A stretch of DNA of 64,000 bases from Flavobacterium nitrogenifigens (GCF_003254565.1 NZ_QJRI01000165.1:1-64000), one strand, 5' to 3'; positions 8,765 through 18,170 are shown, counted from the stretch's first letter. The notes: generated by a model from the sequence alone, not told the origin. Translations and numbers: made by a program.

Positions 8765-9359
8765 ATTTAACTTTATAAACTTCAATGCTTTTTAGCCAAT
8801 AAACATGGCGTGGTCCAGTTTTAATATCGTTTTTGCAAATCGCGATCATTTCTCCGTTTTTTACTGGTTTTCCATTTTCTTCAAAAAGGATATAAGTATT
8901 TTCTCCCGTCGGGTTATTGAAAAGTTCTGCCCAAGAAAAAGTAGCTTTATAATCATCTGAAGCTCTTGCTACGATGTAGAAGTTTCTGTCTTTATGTCCG
9001 TTTTGTTTGATTTTGGCTTTTTCTAAAATATCTTTCAAAAGAACACCTTTGCACACTTTATTGTCTTTTTTTACTTCACCGCTTTGACAGACTACTTTAA
9101 AATCATCAAGCATAACAACTTTCATCTTTTTTAAAGAATCGACAGTTAAGTTTAAAGGAAATTCGACATCACCTTTTACTTCTATCGAATGATTTACCAT
9201 TTTTAAACTGTCTTTGGGAGTTAAGACAGGATGTTTGTCATTGTCTGTTTTTGCGATTTTTTCTGTAGTAACGGTTTCTTCTTTGTCTTTTTTAGAAGAA
9301 TTACACATGGCGCATGAAAATGCAATCAGTAAAACGAGAATATAATTTTGTGTTTTCAT
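8763..9359 (-). CDS. Lipoprotein with molybdopterin-dependent oxidoreductase-like fold
   Basis: 198 aa. An N-terminal lipoprotein signal (LLIAFSCAMC) is followed by a charged linker to about residue 55. The remainder resembles the sulfite-oxidase/YedY-type molybdopterin-binding fold: an IEVKGDVEFPLNLTVDSLKKM start, VVCQSGEVKKDNKVCKGVLLKDIL, and a C-terminal MIAICKNDIKTGPRHVYWLKSIEV. The full cofactor site is not evident in this short protein, so it may bind rather than react. It lies 19 bp after a TonB receptor and is probably co-transcribed. The nearby ModE-type regulator supports a molybdate or tungstate theme. Function is inferred from fold and context only. Confidence 0.7.
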   Translation of the reverse strand: MKTQNYILVLLIAFSCAMCNSSKKDKEETVTTEKIAKTDNDKHPVLTPKDSLKMVNHSIEVKGDVEFPLNLTVDSLKKMKVVMLDDFKVVCQSGEVKKDNKVCKGVLLKDILEKAKIKQNGHKDRNFYIVARASDDYKATFSWAELFNNPTGENTYILFEENGKPVKNGEMIAICKNDIKTGPRHVYWLKSIEVYKVK

Positions 9360-9378
9360 ATTAAATATAATTTTTGAA

Positions 9379-11382
9379 TTAGTTGAAACTGAAAAAACGA
9401 AGTGTTACGAAGAAATTGCGTCCTTCTTCAGGATAGCCTTCGACTAAGCTATAATTTCTATCGAAGATATTGTTAACTCCGGCGTCTAGACTAAAATTTT
9501 TAGAGATTTTTCCGGAGCCATATAAATTCAAAAGCGTATAATCTGGAACTCGCGCACCATAACTTGTACTGAAACGTGGAGAGTTGAATTCGGCATTGGC
9601 AATTAATCGAAGAATTTTAATCGGGCTATATTCTAAAGTTCCCATCACTTTTGTGTTCGGAACATCTGTAAAATGAATATTCGGGTTTGTTATGTTTTTT
9701 CTTTCGATGTAAGTGTAATTCAAATTCAGCGACAAGTTTTCTAAAACAGCATAATTTAATTGCGCTTCAACACCTTTATAATCGGCTTCGCCAAAATTTT
9801 GCATTTGAGATTTTCCTGGTTCAACATTGCTTACACTCAATATCGCATCTGAAAGCGAACTATAGAAAAGCGCTGTCTGGAAAGTGATTTTCTCGAAAAG
9901 ATTGGCCGTATAATTCAATTCGTAATTGATTGCTTTTTCAGGTTTTAAATCTGGATTCGGAATCGCAGTCCCCATTCTATAAGAATATCGGTCCTTGATA
10001 GTTGCAAATCTAGTTTTCTGAGAAACGGTTGCACCAAGTTTTTGCTGATTATTTAATTGATAGAAAAATCCAACTTGTGCATTAAAAGCGTCACTTGCTC
10101 CCGCATCTGGATAATCTGAAATTACTTTTGTAGTGCTATTATAATCTTCGGCTTCATTGTTTTTTCGAATGTTGTAACTAACACCCGGAATTACGGTAAA
10201 TTTTGAACTGACTTTATAAACATCTTCAATTCCAATTAAAACTGTATTGTCTATAAAGTGACGGACGGGTTCGCCTAGATTGTTCTCACGGTGAACGTCT
10301 TCTTTAAAATGAAAAGCAATTTTTAAATCATTTTTCGGAATTATTTTGGTGTTGTATTCCAAGTTTCCTCCGAAGGTATAATCGTTGTAAATACTTTCAA
10401 AAGCATAAGGTTTTGTTTGTGTTGAATAAGTAGCATCGTCGTAACTATCGAGAGTATTCTTAAATCGATCAAAATATAATCTGGTTTTGAAACTATTTTT
10501 ATCATCAAAAGCAGAATTCGAAATAAAATAAAAACTTTCTTTATCCCAGTTGGGCCATTGCCAATAGCGGGGTTTTAGCAAAAGAGTATTTAAAGGATCG
10601 TTTCCGGTATAAACAGGATTTCCTTTTTCGCCTTGCTGATTAATGTATCCAATGGCATATTCGCTTTTTTCAGTTGGCGTCCAGCCAACTTTGAAACTAA
10701 TTTTTTGATCGGTTCGATACGAATTGTCTCTTTGCCCGCCATTTTCATTGGCTGTCGGAATAAAATTTGAAGACATTCTGTAGGAGTTTCTGTCCAAATA
10801 AGAGAAACCTCCTTGAACATAGAATTTTCCTAAGTTCGAACCAATATTTACATTTCCTCTGTATCCGTTTTCATTTATCATTCCTAAAGAGCCGTCAAAT
10901 TCCAACTTTTTAGAAGGTTTTCGAGAAACCAGATTGATTGCGCCTCCAAGCGAATTTGGCCCATAAAGCACAGATGAAAATCCTTTCGAAACATCGACAG
11001 CTGCTAAATCAAAAGTGGTAAATCTAGCCAAATCGACATAACCATCATACGGAACATAAACTGGAATTCCGTCCATATAAACAGGAACTTGTCTTAAATC
11101 GAAACCACGAACAGAGACCATAGATTCATTTCTTGGTCCAGAAGCAGTTAAGCTGACTCCAGGCAACATGTTTAAAGCTTTTGAAACCTCCATTTTATTT
11201 TGAGATTCCATTGCTTTTGAAGTTATTCGATTTAAAGTGTCTTTGTTTTGATGATTGGTAATAATAACTTCCCCAAGATTAAAGACGTTTGAAATTTTGA
11301 GTGAATCTGGGGCTTTCGGATTGTTTTGCTGTGAAAATCCGATGAGTGGAAATAGCAGAAAGATTAATAATTTTGGTTTCAT
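9379..11382 (-). CDS. TonB-dependent outer membrane receptor
   Basis: 667 aa. The signal peptide ends near GFSQ. The plug domain (about residues 40-155) holds SKALNMLPGVSLTASG, VSVRGFDLRQVPVYMDGIPVYVPYDGYVDL and VLYGPNSLGGAINLVSRKP. A 22-strand-type barrel follows, ending in an aromatic FFVTLRFFSFN. It imports a ligand across the outer membrane using TonB energy; the ligand is not readable. The start is preceded at 11397-11420 by a 24-bp element that also occurs twice ahead of the next receptor, pointing to co-regulation, perhaps by the ModE-type protein at 14208. The lipoprotein at 8763 follows. Confidence 0.92.
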   Translation of the reverse strand: MKPKLLIFLLFPLIGFSQQNNPKAPDSLKISNVFNLGEVIITNHQNKDTLNRITSKAMESQNKMEVSKALNMLPGVSLTASGPRNESMVSVRGFDLRQVPVYMDGIPVYVPYDGYVDLARFTTFDLAAVDVSKGFSSVLYGPNSLGGAINLVSRKPSKKLEFDGSLGMINENGYRGNVNIGSNLGKFYVQGGFSYLDRNSYRMSSNFIPTANENGGQRDNSYRTDQKISFKVGWTPTEKSEYAIGYINQQGEKGNPVYTGNDPLNTLLLKPRYWQWPNWDKESFYFISNSAFDDKNSFKTRLYFDRFKNTLDSYDDATYSTQTKPYAFESIYNDYTFGGNLEYNTKIIPKNDLKIAFHFKEDVHRENNLGEPVRHFIDNTVLIGIEDVYKVSSKFTVIPGVSYNIRKNNEAEDYNSTTKVISDYPDAGASDAFNAQVGFFYQLNNQQKLGATVSQKTRFATIKDRYSYRMGTAIPNPDLKPEKAINYELNYTANLFEKITFQTALFYSSLSDAILSVSNVEPGKSQMQNFGEADYKGVEAQLNYAVLENLSLNLNYTYIERKNITNPNIHFTDVPNTKVMGTLEYSPIKILRLIANAEFNSPRFSTSYGARVPDYTLLNLYGSGKISKNFSLDAGVNNIFDRNYSLVEGYPEEGRNFFVTLRFFSFN

Positions 11383-11396
11383 AAAAATAGTTTTTT

Positions 11397-11420
11397 CAGT
11401 ATGTTTTAAAATGAATACTG
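11397..11420. promoter_or_regulatory. Operator-like element CAGTAT-N12-ATACTG, copy 1
   Basis: A 24-bp element with inverted ends CAGTAT and ATACTG and an AT-rich centre, 14 bp upstream of the receptor start codon. It is followed (away from the gene) by a block resembling GATTTTTTGGTTAATT, which also follows copy 2. Confidence 0.7.
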
Positions 11421-11455
11421 CCAGTTAAAAATAGATTTTTTGGTTAATTGCTTTT

Positions 11456-14014
11456 TTAAATTTTATTGGTTTCCCAAACAAGCGACAAATAATACAATCC
11501 GCCAATTGATGGTCCGCCAAGAATTGAAGTGTAGGGTTTATTGAGAATATTTGTTCCGCCCAATTTAGCCGAAATGCCTTTTTTGAAACTATAATTTACC
11601 TGAGCATCCATTGACCAGTATGCAGGAACAGTTCCGCTGACTAAAAATGAAACATAATCAAAATTGTTTTGATAACGTGCCGTAACGCTTGCGCCAAGAC
11701 TTTTCCAGATATTTTGTGCGATCAATGTTCCGTTAACGTTAAACTCTGGAGTATTGAAACCGTCTTCAAGTCCGTCTTTATCATCAGTTCTGTCCAATTT
11801 GGTATAAGTTAAATTGGTTAAAGCGCTAAAAGTATTATCAAAACGATATTTCAAACCTAAACTTCCTCCGTAATTGTAAATTTTGCTTTTTGAATTCGTC
11901 CAAAGTCTGTAGCGGTTTTGCGTGTTTTTAGAATATAAAGCAGTCGGAATCAAATTCGGATCTGTCGTGTTTGGAATACTCGCTTCAACTTGTGCAATGA
12001 AATTTTTATAAGAGTTGTAATAGAAATCGGCATCAATAAAAAGATTTCGGTTCAAAGCCATTCCTCTAAAACCAACTTCAAACGATTTTACAAATTCAGG
12101 TTCTAAATAGGTGTACGGATTTTTCTGAATTGTATTTTTATTTTTTTCGATGGCCTGCACCTGAGTCAAACCGTTTGTATTCACATCTGTATTTACCTGC
12201 GCTTGAAATTTATCAATTGAAGCTTTTGTATAGGAGTTTTCAAAAACGCCATCAGACATAATTCGCAATCCGCCAACACGTTTTACACCGCCAGAATTTA
12301 CATTTGAAAAACCTTCAAAAATACTCGGGAAACGATACCCTGTTTGATATGAAGCTCTAAAATTCATTGTTTCTTTTGGCGAATAAACCGCTGTAAACTG
12401 AGGCGTAAATTTTGCATCAAAATAATCGGCTTTGTCCATTCTAACAGTTGCACCCAAACGTAATTTATCTGAGAAAAAATCTTTTGTCACTTGTGTGAAA
12501 GCTCCCGTTTTTTGATACGTTAGATTTTCATCGTCATGAACAGGATTGATGAAATAATTTCCGTCGGGAACAATAATGTAATTTCTGTAATCAACTCCGC
12601 TCAATAATTTCGCATCAATTTTTTCGAAGAAAGAAATAAAAGCTTTATCCCAATTGATTAATCCTTCGCCATGAACCAAAGTCGATTTCACTCTCAAAGC
12701 TGCACCAATATCCCAATTATTAATATCGATCAATTCGTTTTTCTTTTGTTCGTAAGCTTCTGTTCCAGGCAGAAATCTTCCTGCGTCAGATTGTGTTCGA
12801 GCAATTCTGTGTGCGTCGGCGACGCTTGCTCCGCCTGTAACAGCATTTTTATAAGCAGTGCTGTAATCGGCAAACCATTTATCATCAGACTTATACGCAC
12901 GATCCATATTTTCTGCCAACGAACGCATATTGTACGAATCGCCAGTATTTTCGGTTGTTGCGTAGGCTTTTACCTGAAAAATAGGAGTATGATAATCGGC
13001 AGAAAATTGATTTAAAGTATAATTGTCTAATCGAAATCTATTTGAACGCTGGTAAATCGTATTGATTAAAGCTGTTTTGTAAGTCACAGAAAGCTCATGA
13101 TCTTTTTTTGGTCGAAAATATAAACCGAAATCTGCTTTGTAATTTTTGATTTCATAATCAGAAATATCCGTTTCGCGATAACCCGTTCTGGCCACAACAT
13201 AATTTTTGCCATTTAAGTTTAAAGTTTTTCGGTTTGCCGATTCATTTCCGTAACCGTTTACTTCGTCATAAGCCGGATTATCTGCGCCAAATAAGCCTGT
13301 CGAAGCATTTGCGTTTGGAGCTAAATCTGTTCTGTCATCTGCAACCCAATCCGTTCCGCCGGTTGTGGATGCATTTATTTTAAAGGCCAATTTTTCATTA
13401 AAAGCTTTGGCAATTCTTAAATTAAACTGCGAATACACTTTTGGTGAAAACCGATCAATATTCCCGACATGATTCACTCCAGTTAATTGCTGAACAGCGA
13501 TTCCCTGATATTCAAAAGGATTTTTGGTTTGAATATTGGCTAAACCATTAATAGCGTTCATTCCGTACAAAGCGGCTGCCGTTCCAGGAATAATTTCGAT
13601 TCTATCAATATCGAGATCATTTGCTCCAAGCGCATTGGCAATTGGAGCGCCTAAATGCGGCGCCTGATTATCGATTCCGTCCACTAACTGAGCAAATCTT
13701 ACATTGGTTGAATTGGCAAAACCTCTTGTGTTTATAACTTTAAAACCTAAACTTGGCGTAATAATCTGAACGCCTTTTACATTTTCAAGTGCTTCATAAA
13801 TACTTGGTGATCCCATTATTTTGGCTTCCGCCGATTTTAACTGCTCGATACTAATTGGCGAATGCATTAATTTTTCAGAACGACGCGATGCTGTAATCAC
13901 GATTTCATTCAGTTCTTCTTTTTTAATGCTGTCTTGTTTTGTTTTTGAATTTTCAGTTTGAGAAAAGCTTTTCAGACCGAAAAAAAGTAAAACGAAATAT
14001 AATTTATGGTTCAT
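11456..14014 (-). CDS. TonB-dependent outer membrane receptor, larger paralogue
   Basis: 852 aa. The signal peptide ends near KSFSQ. The plug domain shows EIVITASRRSEKLMHSPISI, SIYEALENVKGVQIITP, INTRGFANSTNVRFAQLVDGIDNQ and IEIIPGTAAALYGMNAINGLANIQTKNP. The long barrel ends in LYYLSLVWETNKI. It is larger than the downstream receptor and not a close duplicate. Two copies of the CAGTAT-N12-ATACTG element lie upstream (14034-14057 and 14106-14129), and 73 bp separate it from the next receptor. The substrate is unknown. The ModE-type gene immediately upstream suggests an oxyanion such as molybdate or tungstate, or a complex of it. Confidence 0.92.
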   Translation of the reverse strand: MNHKLYFVLLFFGLKSFSQTENSKTKQDSIKKEELNEIVITASRRSEKLMHSPISIEQLKSAEAKIMGSPSIYEALENVKGVQIITPSLGFKVINTRGFANSTNVRFAQLVDGIDNQAPHLGAPIANALGANDLDIDRIEIIPGTAAALYGMNAINGLANIQTKNPFEYQGIAVQQLTGVNHVGNIDRFSPKVYSQFNLRIAKAFNEKLAFKINASTTGGTDWVADDRTDLAPNANASTGLFGADNPAYDEVNGYGNESANRKTLNLNGKNYVVARTGYRETDISDYEIKNYKADFGLYFRPKKDHELSVTYKTALINTIYQRSNRFRLDNYTLNQFSADYHTPIFQVKAYATTENTGDSYNMRSLAENMDRAYKSDDKWFADYSTAYKNAVTGGASVADAHRIARTQSDAGRFLPGTEAYEQKKNELIDINNWDIGAALRVKSTLVHGEGLINWDKAFISFFEKIDAKLLSGVDYRNYIIVPDGNYFINPVHDDENLTYQKTGAFTQVTKDFFSDKLRLGATVRMDKADYFDAKFTPQFTAVYSPKETMNFRASYQTGYRFPSIFEGFSNVNSGGVKRVGGLRIMSDGVFENSYTKASIDKFQAQVNTDVNTNGLTQVQAIEKNKNTIQKNPYTYLEPEFVKSFEVGFRGMALNRNLFIDADFYYNSYKNFIAQVEASIPNTTDPNLIPTALYSKNTQNRYRLWTNSKSKIYNYGGSLGLKYRFDNTFSALTNLTYTKLDRTDDKDGLEDGFNTPEFNVNGTLIAQNIWKSLGASVTARYQNNFDYVSFLVSGTVPAYWSMDAQVNYSFKKGISAKLGGTNILNKPYTSILGGPSIGGLYYLSLVWETNKI

Positions 14015-14033
14015 GCTTTGGGTTAGTTGTTTT

Positions 14034-14057
14034 TAGTATGTTTTATAATGAATACTG
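14034..14057. promoter_or_regulatory. Operator-like element, copy 2
   Basis: TAGTAT-N12-ATACTG, 19 bp upstream of the 852-aa receptor start, at nearly the same distance as copy 1 from its gene. The adjacent block GATTTTTTGGCTAATT matches the block beside copy 1. Confidence 0.7.
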
Positions 14058-14105
14058 ATGGTTTATAAATTGATTTTTTGGCTAATTATTTTTTTATTGA
14101 AAATT

Positions 14106-14129
14106 CAGTATGTTTTTAAATGAATACTG
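14106..14129. promoter_or_regulatory. Operator-like element, copy 3
   Basis: CAGTAT-N12-ATACTG, 72 bp from copy 2 start to start, between the ModE-type gene and the receptor. It differs from copy 1 by one central base. Confidence 0.7.
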
Positions 14130-14207
14130 ATAAGCAAAAAAAATCTATTTTTATAATATAAGTTGTGACCGAAATCATATCGATAAAAATTGAAAGGATA
14201 AAGTTTT

Positions 14208-14555
14208 TTAAAATTTCAAATTCTGAGTTTCTTTCTGCGCAAATTCTTTAATACGTTTTTCAACCTCATAAAAAACAGCAATGGCTCTTTCTCCCGCTTC
14301 GGTCAATTTTGCACCACCGCCACCTTTTCCTCCAAGAAGTTTTTCAACCAAAGGAGACTCGGCACGTTGATTCATTTCTTCAACCAATTGCCAAGCCTGA
14401 CGATACGCCATTTTCATTTCTTTCGCAGCATTGGTAATCGATCCCGTTTTCTTGATGTTTTCTAAAAGCCAGATTTTACCAATTCCAAGAAAAGCGCCTT
14501 CAGCTTCTTCAATCCAAACACGAACTTCGACACTATATTTTTTACTGTCAGCCAT
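14208..14555 (-). CDS. ModE-type winged-helix regulator lacking a molybdate-binding domain
   Basis: 115 aa. It matches the N-terminal DNA-binding domain of ModE: GIGKIWLLENIKKTGSITNAAKEMKMAYRQAWQLVEEMN, then the wing LVEKLLGGKGGGGAKLTEAG, then a helix that would dimerise. The C-terminal Mop domains that sense molybdate in E. coli ModE are absent, as in many short ModE-like proteins. It sits 193 bp upstream of the TonB receptor pair on the same strand. That gap and the next receptor gap carry three copies of a palindromic element, which are its most obvious candidate sites. How a ligand would be sensed is not visible. Confidence 0.85.
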   Translation of the reverse strand: MADSKKYSVEVRVWIEEAEGAFLGIGKIWLLENIKKTGSITNAAKEMKMAYRQAWQLVEEMNQRAESPLVEKLLGGKGGGGAKLTEAGERAIAVFYEVEKRIKEFAQKETQNLKF

Positions 14556-14712
14556 TTTAATTTTTTAAATGCTATTCAAAAATAATTCTTTTCTGGTAAA
14601 AATATTCTGTCTTTGCCATATATTTTCTAAGTATTAAAATGCAAACATAAGTATTTTTACGTAATTAAAAATAAGTATTTTGTTATTTTATTTGTTTGTC
14701 AGTGAAATAGCT

Positions 14713-14742
14713 TTGCTACAATCCGCAATAAATGTAAATTTG
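14713..14742 (+). promoter_or_regulatory. leuS promoter
   Basis: TTG at 14713-14715, a 19-bp spacer and TAAATTTG at 14735-14742: an exact match to the Bacteroidota consensus. The resulting 5' untranslated region of about 55 nt is largely filled by CTTAG octamers. Confidence 0.8.
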
Positions 14743-14766
14743 CGGCTTAATTAATTTAGTGAAAAG

Positions 14767-14803
14767 CTTAGAACCTTAGTAACTTAGAATCTTAGTCACT
14801 TAG
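14767..14803. repeat. CTTAG octamer array in the leuS leader
   Basis: Five CTTAGnnn units with exact 8-bp period end 2 bp before the leuS ATG. The same type of array occurs at 8729, 38818 (inverted), 42932 (inverted), 43220 and 62408. Confidence 0.9.
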
Positions 14804-14805
14804 AA

Positions 14806-17670
14806 ATGAAGTACAATCCAAACGAAATTGAAGCCAAATGGCAAAAATATTGGGCAGAAAATCAAACTTTTGCAGCAAAAAATAACTCTGAAAAGCCGAA
14901 ACATTATGTTCTCGACATGTTTCCTTATCCATCTGGAGCAGGACTGCACGTTGGGCATCCGCTGGGTTATATAGCTTCAGATGTGTATTCTCGTTTCAAA
15001 AGACATCAAGGTTTCAATGTTTTGCATCCAATGGGTTACGATAGTTTCGGATTGCCTGCAGAACAATATGCGATTCAGACAGGACAGCGTCCTGAAGATA
15101 CAACGCGAGTAAATATTGACGGTGGAGTTGATAAAGAAGGAAAACAAATTGCGGGTTACAGAAAACAATTAGACAAAATCGGATTCTCATTTGATTGGGC
15201 GCGTGAAGTACGTACTTCAAATCCTGATTATTATAAACATACACAATGGATTTTTATTCAGTTATTTAATTCTTGGTATAATAAAACGACAGACAAAGCT
15301 GAAGATATTTCGACTTTAATTTCAGTTTTTGAAAAAGAAGGAAATGCAAATGTAAATGCCGTTTCAGATGATAATATTGCTGTTTTTTCGTCAAGCGAAT
15401 GGAATGCATTCTCTAAAGATGAACAAGAAGAAATCCTTTTGCAATATAGATTAACCTATTTGGCAGAAACAGAAGTAAACTGGTGTCCAGGCTTAGGAAC
15501 TGTTTTAGCAAATGACGAAATTGTAAACGGAGTTTCGGAACGTGGAGGCTTTCCTGTTATAAGAAAAAAAATGACACAATGGAGTATGCGAATTTCTGCT
15601 TATGCCGAACGCTTGCTTCAAGGTCTAAATGATATTGATTGGAGTGAGTCAATTAAAGAATCACAAAGAAATTGGATTGGGAAATCGGTTGGAGCTTTGG
15701 TGACTTTTAATGTGAAAAATCATGATGAAGTAATCGAAGTATTCACAACAAGACCTGATACTATTTTTGGAGTTACTTTTATGACTTTGGCGCCAGAACA
15801 TGATTTGGTAGCTAAAATTACAACTCCAGAGCAAAAAGAAGCTGTTGAAGCGTATATCGAAAAAACAGCAAAACGATCTGAGCGTGAGCGTATGGCCGAT
15901 GTAAAAACGATTTCTGGTGTATTTACAGGAGCTTATGCAGAACATCCTTTTACAAAAGAACCAATTCCGGTTTGGATTGGTGATTATGTTTTGGCGGGTT
16001 ATGGAACTGGTGCTGTAATGGCGGTTCCTTGCGGAGACGAAAGAGATTACGCTTTTGCTAATTTCTTTAAAGGTCAGAACGGAATGCAGGAAATCAAAAA
16101 TATCTTCGCTAATGTTGATATTTCTGAAGCGGCTTACGGATCTAAAGACAACGTTGAAATCGCAAATTCTGATTTCTTAAACGGATTAGATTATAAAAAA
16201 GGAACTCAAAAAGCGATCGAAAAATTAGAAGAAATCGGTCAAGGAAAAGGTAAAACAAATTACCGTTTACGTGATGCTGTTTTCTCTCGTCAGCGTTATT
16301 GGGGTGAGCCATTCCCAGTTTATTATGTGAATGGATTGCCAAAAATGATTGAGACGCAGCACTTGCCAATTATTTTGCCTGAAGTGGAGAAATATTTGCC
16401 AACAGAAGACGGTTTGCCTCCATTAGGAAACGCAGCGGTTTGGGCTTGGGACAATGTTCAGTGTTCAGTAGTTAGTACACAGTTGATTGACAATGTCACT
16501 ATTTTTCCTTTAGAATTAAATACGATGCCAGGTTGGGCGGGAAGTTCATGGTACTGGATGCGTTATATGGATGCACACAATGAGAATGAATTTGCGTCTA
16601 AAGAAGCTTTGGCTTATTGGGAAAATGTAGATTTATACATTGGAGGAAGCGAACACGCAACAGGACATTTGTTGTATTCTCGTTTCTGGAATAAATTCTT
16701 AAAAGACAAAGGTTTTGCTCCGACCGAAGAATCATTCAAAAAACTGATTAATCAGGGAATGATTTTAGGAACAACGGCTTATGTTTACAGATTAGAAGGA
16801 ACAAACACTTTTGTATCTAAAAATAAAATTGAAGGTCAAAATGTACAGCCAATTCGTGTTGATGTAAATTTCGTAAATTCTTCAGATGAATTAAATATCG
16901 AAAAGTTCAAAGCTTGGAGGGAAGATTTTGCTACAGCTGAATTTATTTTAGACGAAAACGGAAAATATATTGTAGGCCGTGAAGTAGAAAAAATGTCGAA
17001 ATCATACTATAATGTAGTAACGCCAGATGATATTTGTGCTGAATATGGTGCTGATACATTACGTTTATACGAAATGTTCTTAGGGCCATTAGAGCAGGCA
17101 AAACCTTGGAATACTGCCGGAATTTCTGGTGTGTTTGGTTTCTTGAAAAAATTATGGAGATTGTATTTTGATGATAATGGTTTAATCGTAAACAACGACG
17201 AACCAACAAAAGACAACTTGAAATCATTGCATAAAACCATCAAAAAAGTGGCTGAAGATATCGAGAATTTCTCTTTCAATACTTCGGTTTCTCAATTTAT
17301 GATTTGTGTAAACGAATTGTCTTCTCAAAACTGTCATTCTAGAGCAATCTTAGAACCATTAGCAATTTTGGTTTCGCCTTACGCACCACATATTGCTGAA
17401 GAATTATGGTCACAGTTAGGACATACAACTTCAATTTCAGAAGTTGCTTTCCCTATTTTTGAAGAAAAACATTTAGTTGAAACAAATAAAGAATATCCAG
17501 TTTCTTTTAACGGAAAAATGCGTTTCACAATCGAATTGCCTTTGGATTTAACCAAAGAACAAATCGAAGAAATCGTAATGAAAGACGAAAGAACTCAAAA
17601 ACACTTAGACGGAAGAACTCCAAATAAAGTGATTATTGTTCCTGGGAAAATCATCAATTTGGTAGGATAA
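14806..17670 (+). CDS. leuS: Leucyl-tRNA synthetase
   Basis: 954 aa class I synthetase charging tRNA-Leu. The HIGH-type motif is HVGHP in MFPYPSGAGLHVGHPLGY near residue 50. The editing (CP1) domain follows with VFTTRPDTIFGVTFM, and the KMSKS loop is in GREVEKMSKSYYNVV. The tRNA-binding C-terminal domain ends with VIIVPGKIINLVG. It is longer than the E. coli enzyme because of insertions around residues 160-200 and 660-715, usual for Bacteroidota. It stands as a single gene behind its own promoter. No T-box or leader peptide was seen; only the octamer array lies in the leader. Confidence 0.98.
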   Translation: MKYNPNEIEAKWQKYWAENQTFAAKNNSEKPKHYVLDMFPYPSGAGLHVGHPLGYIASDVYSRFKRHQGFNVLHPMGYDSFGLPAEQYAIQTGQRPEDTTRVNIDGGVDKEGKQIAGYRKQLDKIGFSFDWAREVRTSNPDYYKHTQWIFIQLFNSWYNKTTDKAEDISTLISVFEKEGNANVNAVSDDNIAVFSSSEWNAFSKDEQEEILLQYRLTYLAETEVNWCPGLGTVLANDEIVNGVSERGGFPVIRKKMTQWSMRISAYAERLLQGLNDIDWSESIKESQRNWIGKSVGALVTFNVKNHDEVIEVFTTRPDTIFGVTFMTLAPEHDLVAKITTPEQKEAVEAYIEKTAKRSERERMADVKTISGVFTGAYAEHPFTKEPIPVWIGDYVLAGYGTGAVMAVPCGDERDYAFANFFKGQNGMQEIKNIFANVDISEAAYGSKDNVEIANSDFLNGLDYKKGTQKAIEKLEEIGQGKGKTNYRLRDAVFSRQRYWGEPFPVYYVNGLPKMIETQHLPIILPEVEKYLPTEDGLPPLGNAAVWAWDNVQCSVVSTQLIDNVTIFPLELNTMPGWAGSSWYWMRYMDAHNENEFASKEALAYWENVDLYIGGSEHATGHLLYSRFWNKFLKDKGFAPTEESFKKLINQGMILGTTAYVYRLEGTNTFVSKNKIEGQNVQPIRVDVNFVNSSDELNIEKFKAWREDFATAEFILDENGKYIVGREVEKMSKSYYNVVTPDDICAEYGADTLRLYEMFLGPLEQAKPWNTAGISGVFGFLKKLWRLYFDDNGLIVNNDEPTKDNLKSLHKTIKKVAEDIENFSFNTSVSQFMICVNELSSQNCHSRAILEPLAILVSPYAPHIAEELWSQLGHTTSISEVAFPIFEEKHLVETNKEYPVSFNGKMRFTIELPLDLTKEQIEEIVMKDERTQKHLDGRTPNKVIIVPGKIINLVG

Positions 17671-17687
17671 CCAAATTAATTTTCAAT

Positions 17688-18170
17688 ATAAAAATTCCAA
17701 ATTCCAATTTTACGATTGGGGTTTGGGATTTTTTTTGTGCTTATTTTTTTCTGCCACGAATTCACGAATTATTTTTGATAATCTTTGAGAATAGTAATTT
17801 GTGAATTCGTGGCGGATAATCTTTGCGTGGTCTTCGACTTCGCTCAGACTGACAATACGCATAGTTTGTCATTTAGAGGAACGAGAAATCTTCACAAGTA
17901 ACTCTACAAAGATTGGCGATTTTGATTGCGGAGCTTCTTGCGTGGTCTTCGATTTCGCTCAGAATGACAATACGCACAAGTTTGTCATCCTGAGGAACGA
18001 AGGATCACACGCGAAACTCTACAAAGATTGACGATTCAGTTTACGGAGTATCTTGTGTGATCCTTCGTTCCTCAGGATGACAAGATTGGGAAAAAAACTT
18101 CGCGACTTCGCGTCTTTGCGAGCAAAAAAACTAGCGTTCATTGCGTTCCTTGCGGTTAAAAACCCCGTAA
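17688..18170. repeat. Composite intergenic repeat island (gap 17671-18308)
   Basis: No gene is visible in this 638-bp gap. In order it holds: an AAATTCC microrepeat and a GGGGTTTGGGATTTTTTT block also found in the 187-bp array; the hairpin GCCACGAATTCACGAATT (17753-17770) / AATTTGTGAATTCGTGGC (17796-17813); three alternating copies of CTTCGACTTCGCTCAG-type and GAGGAACGA-type repeats in both orientations (17826-18083); and ACTTCGCG octamers (18099-18122). Short open frames across it are repeat artefacts. Confidence 0.85.

Noticed and set aside
14704..14805. T-box or leader peptide controlling leuS
   Set aside because: No Leu-rich reading frame, no terminator hairpin and no T-box motif; only a promoter and the octamer array.
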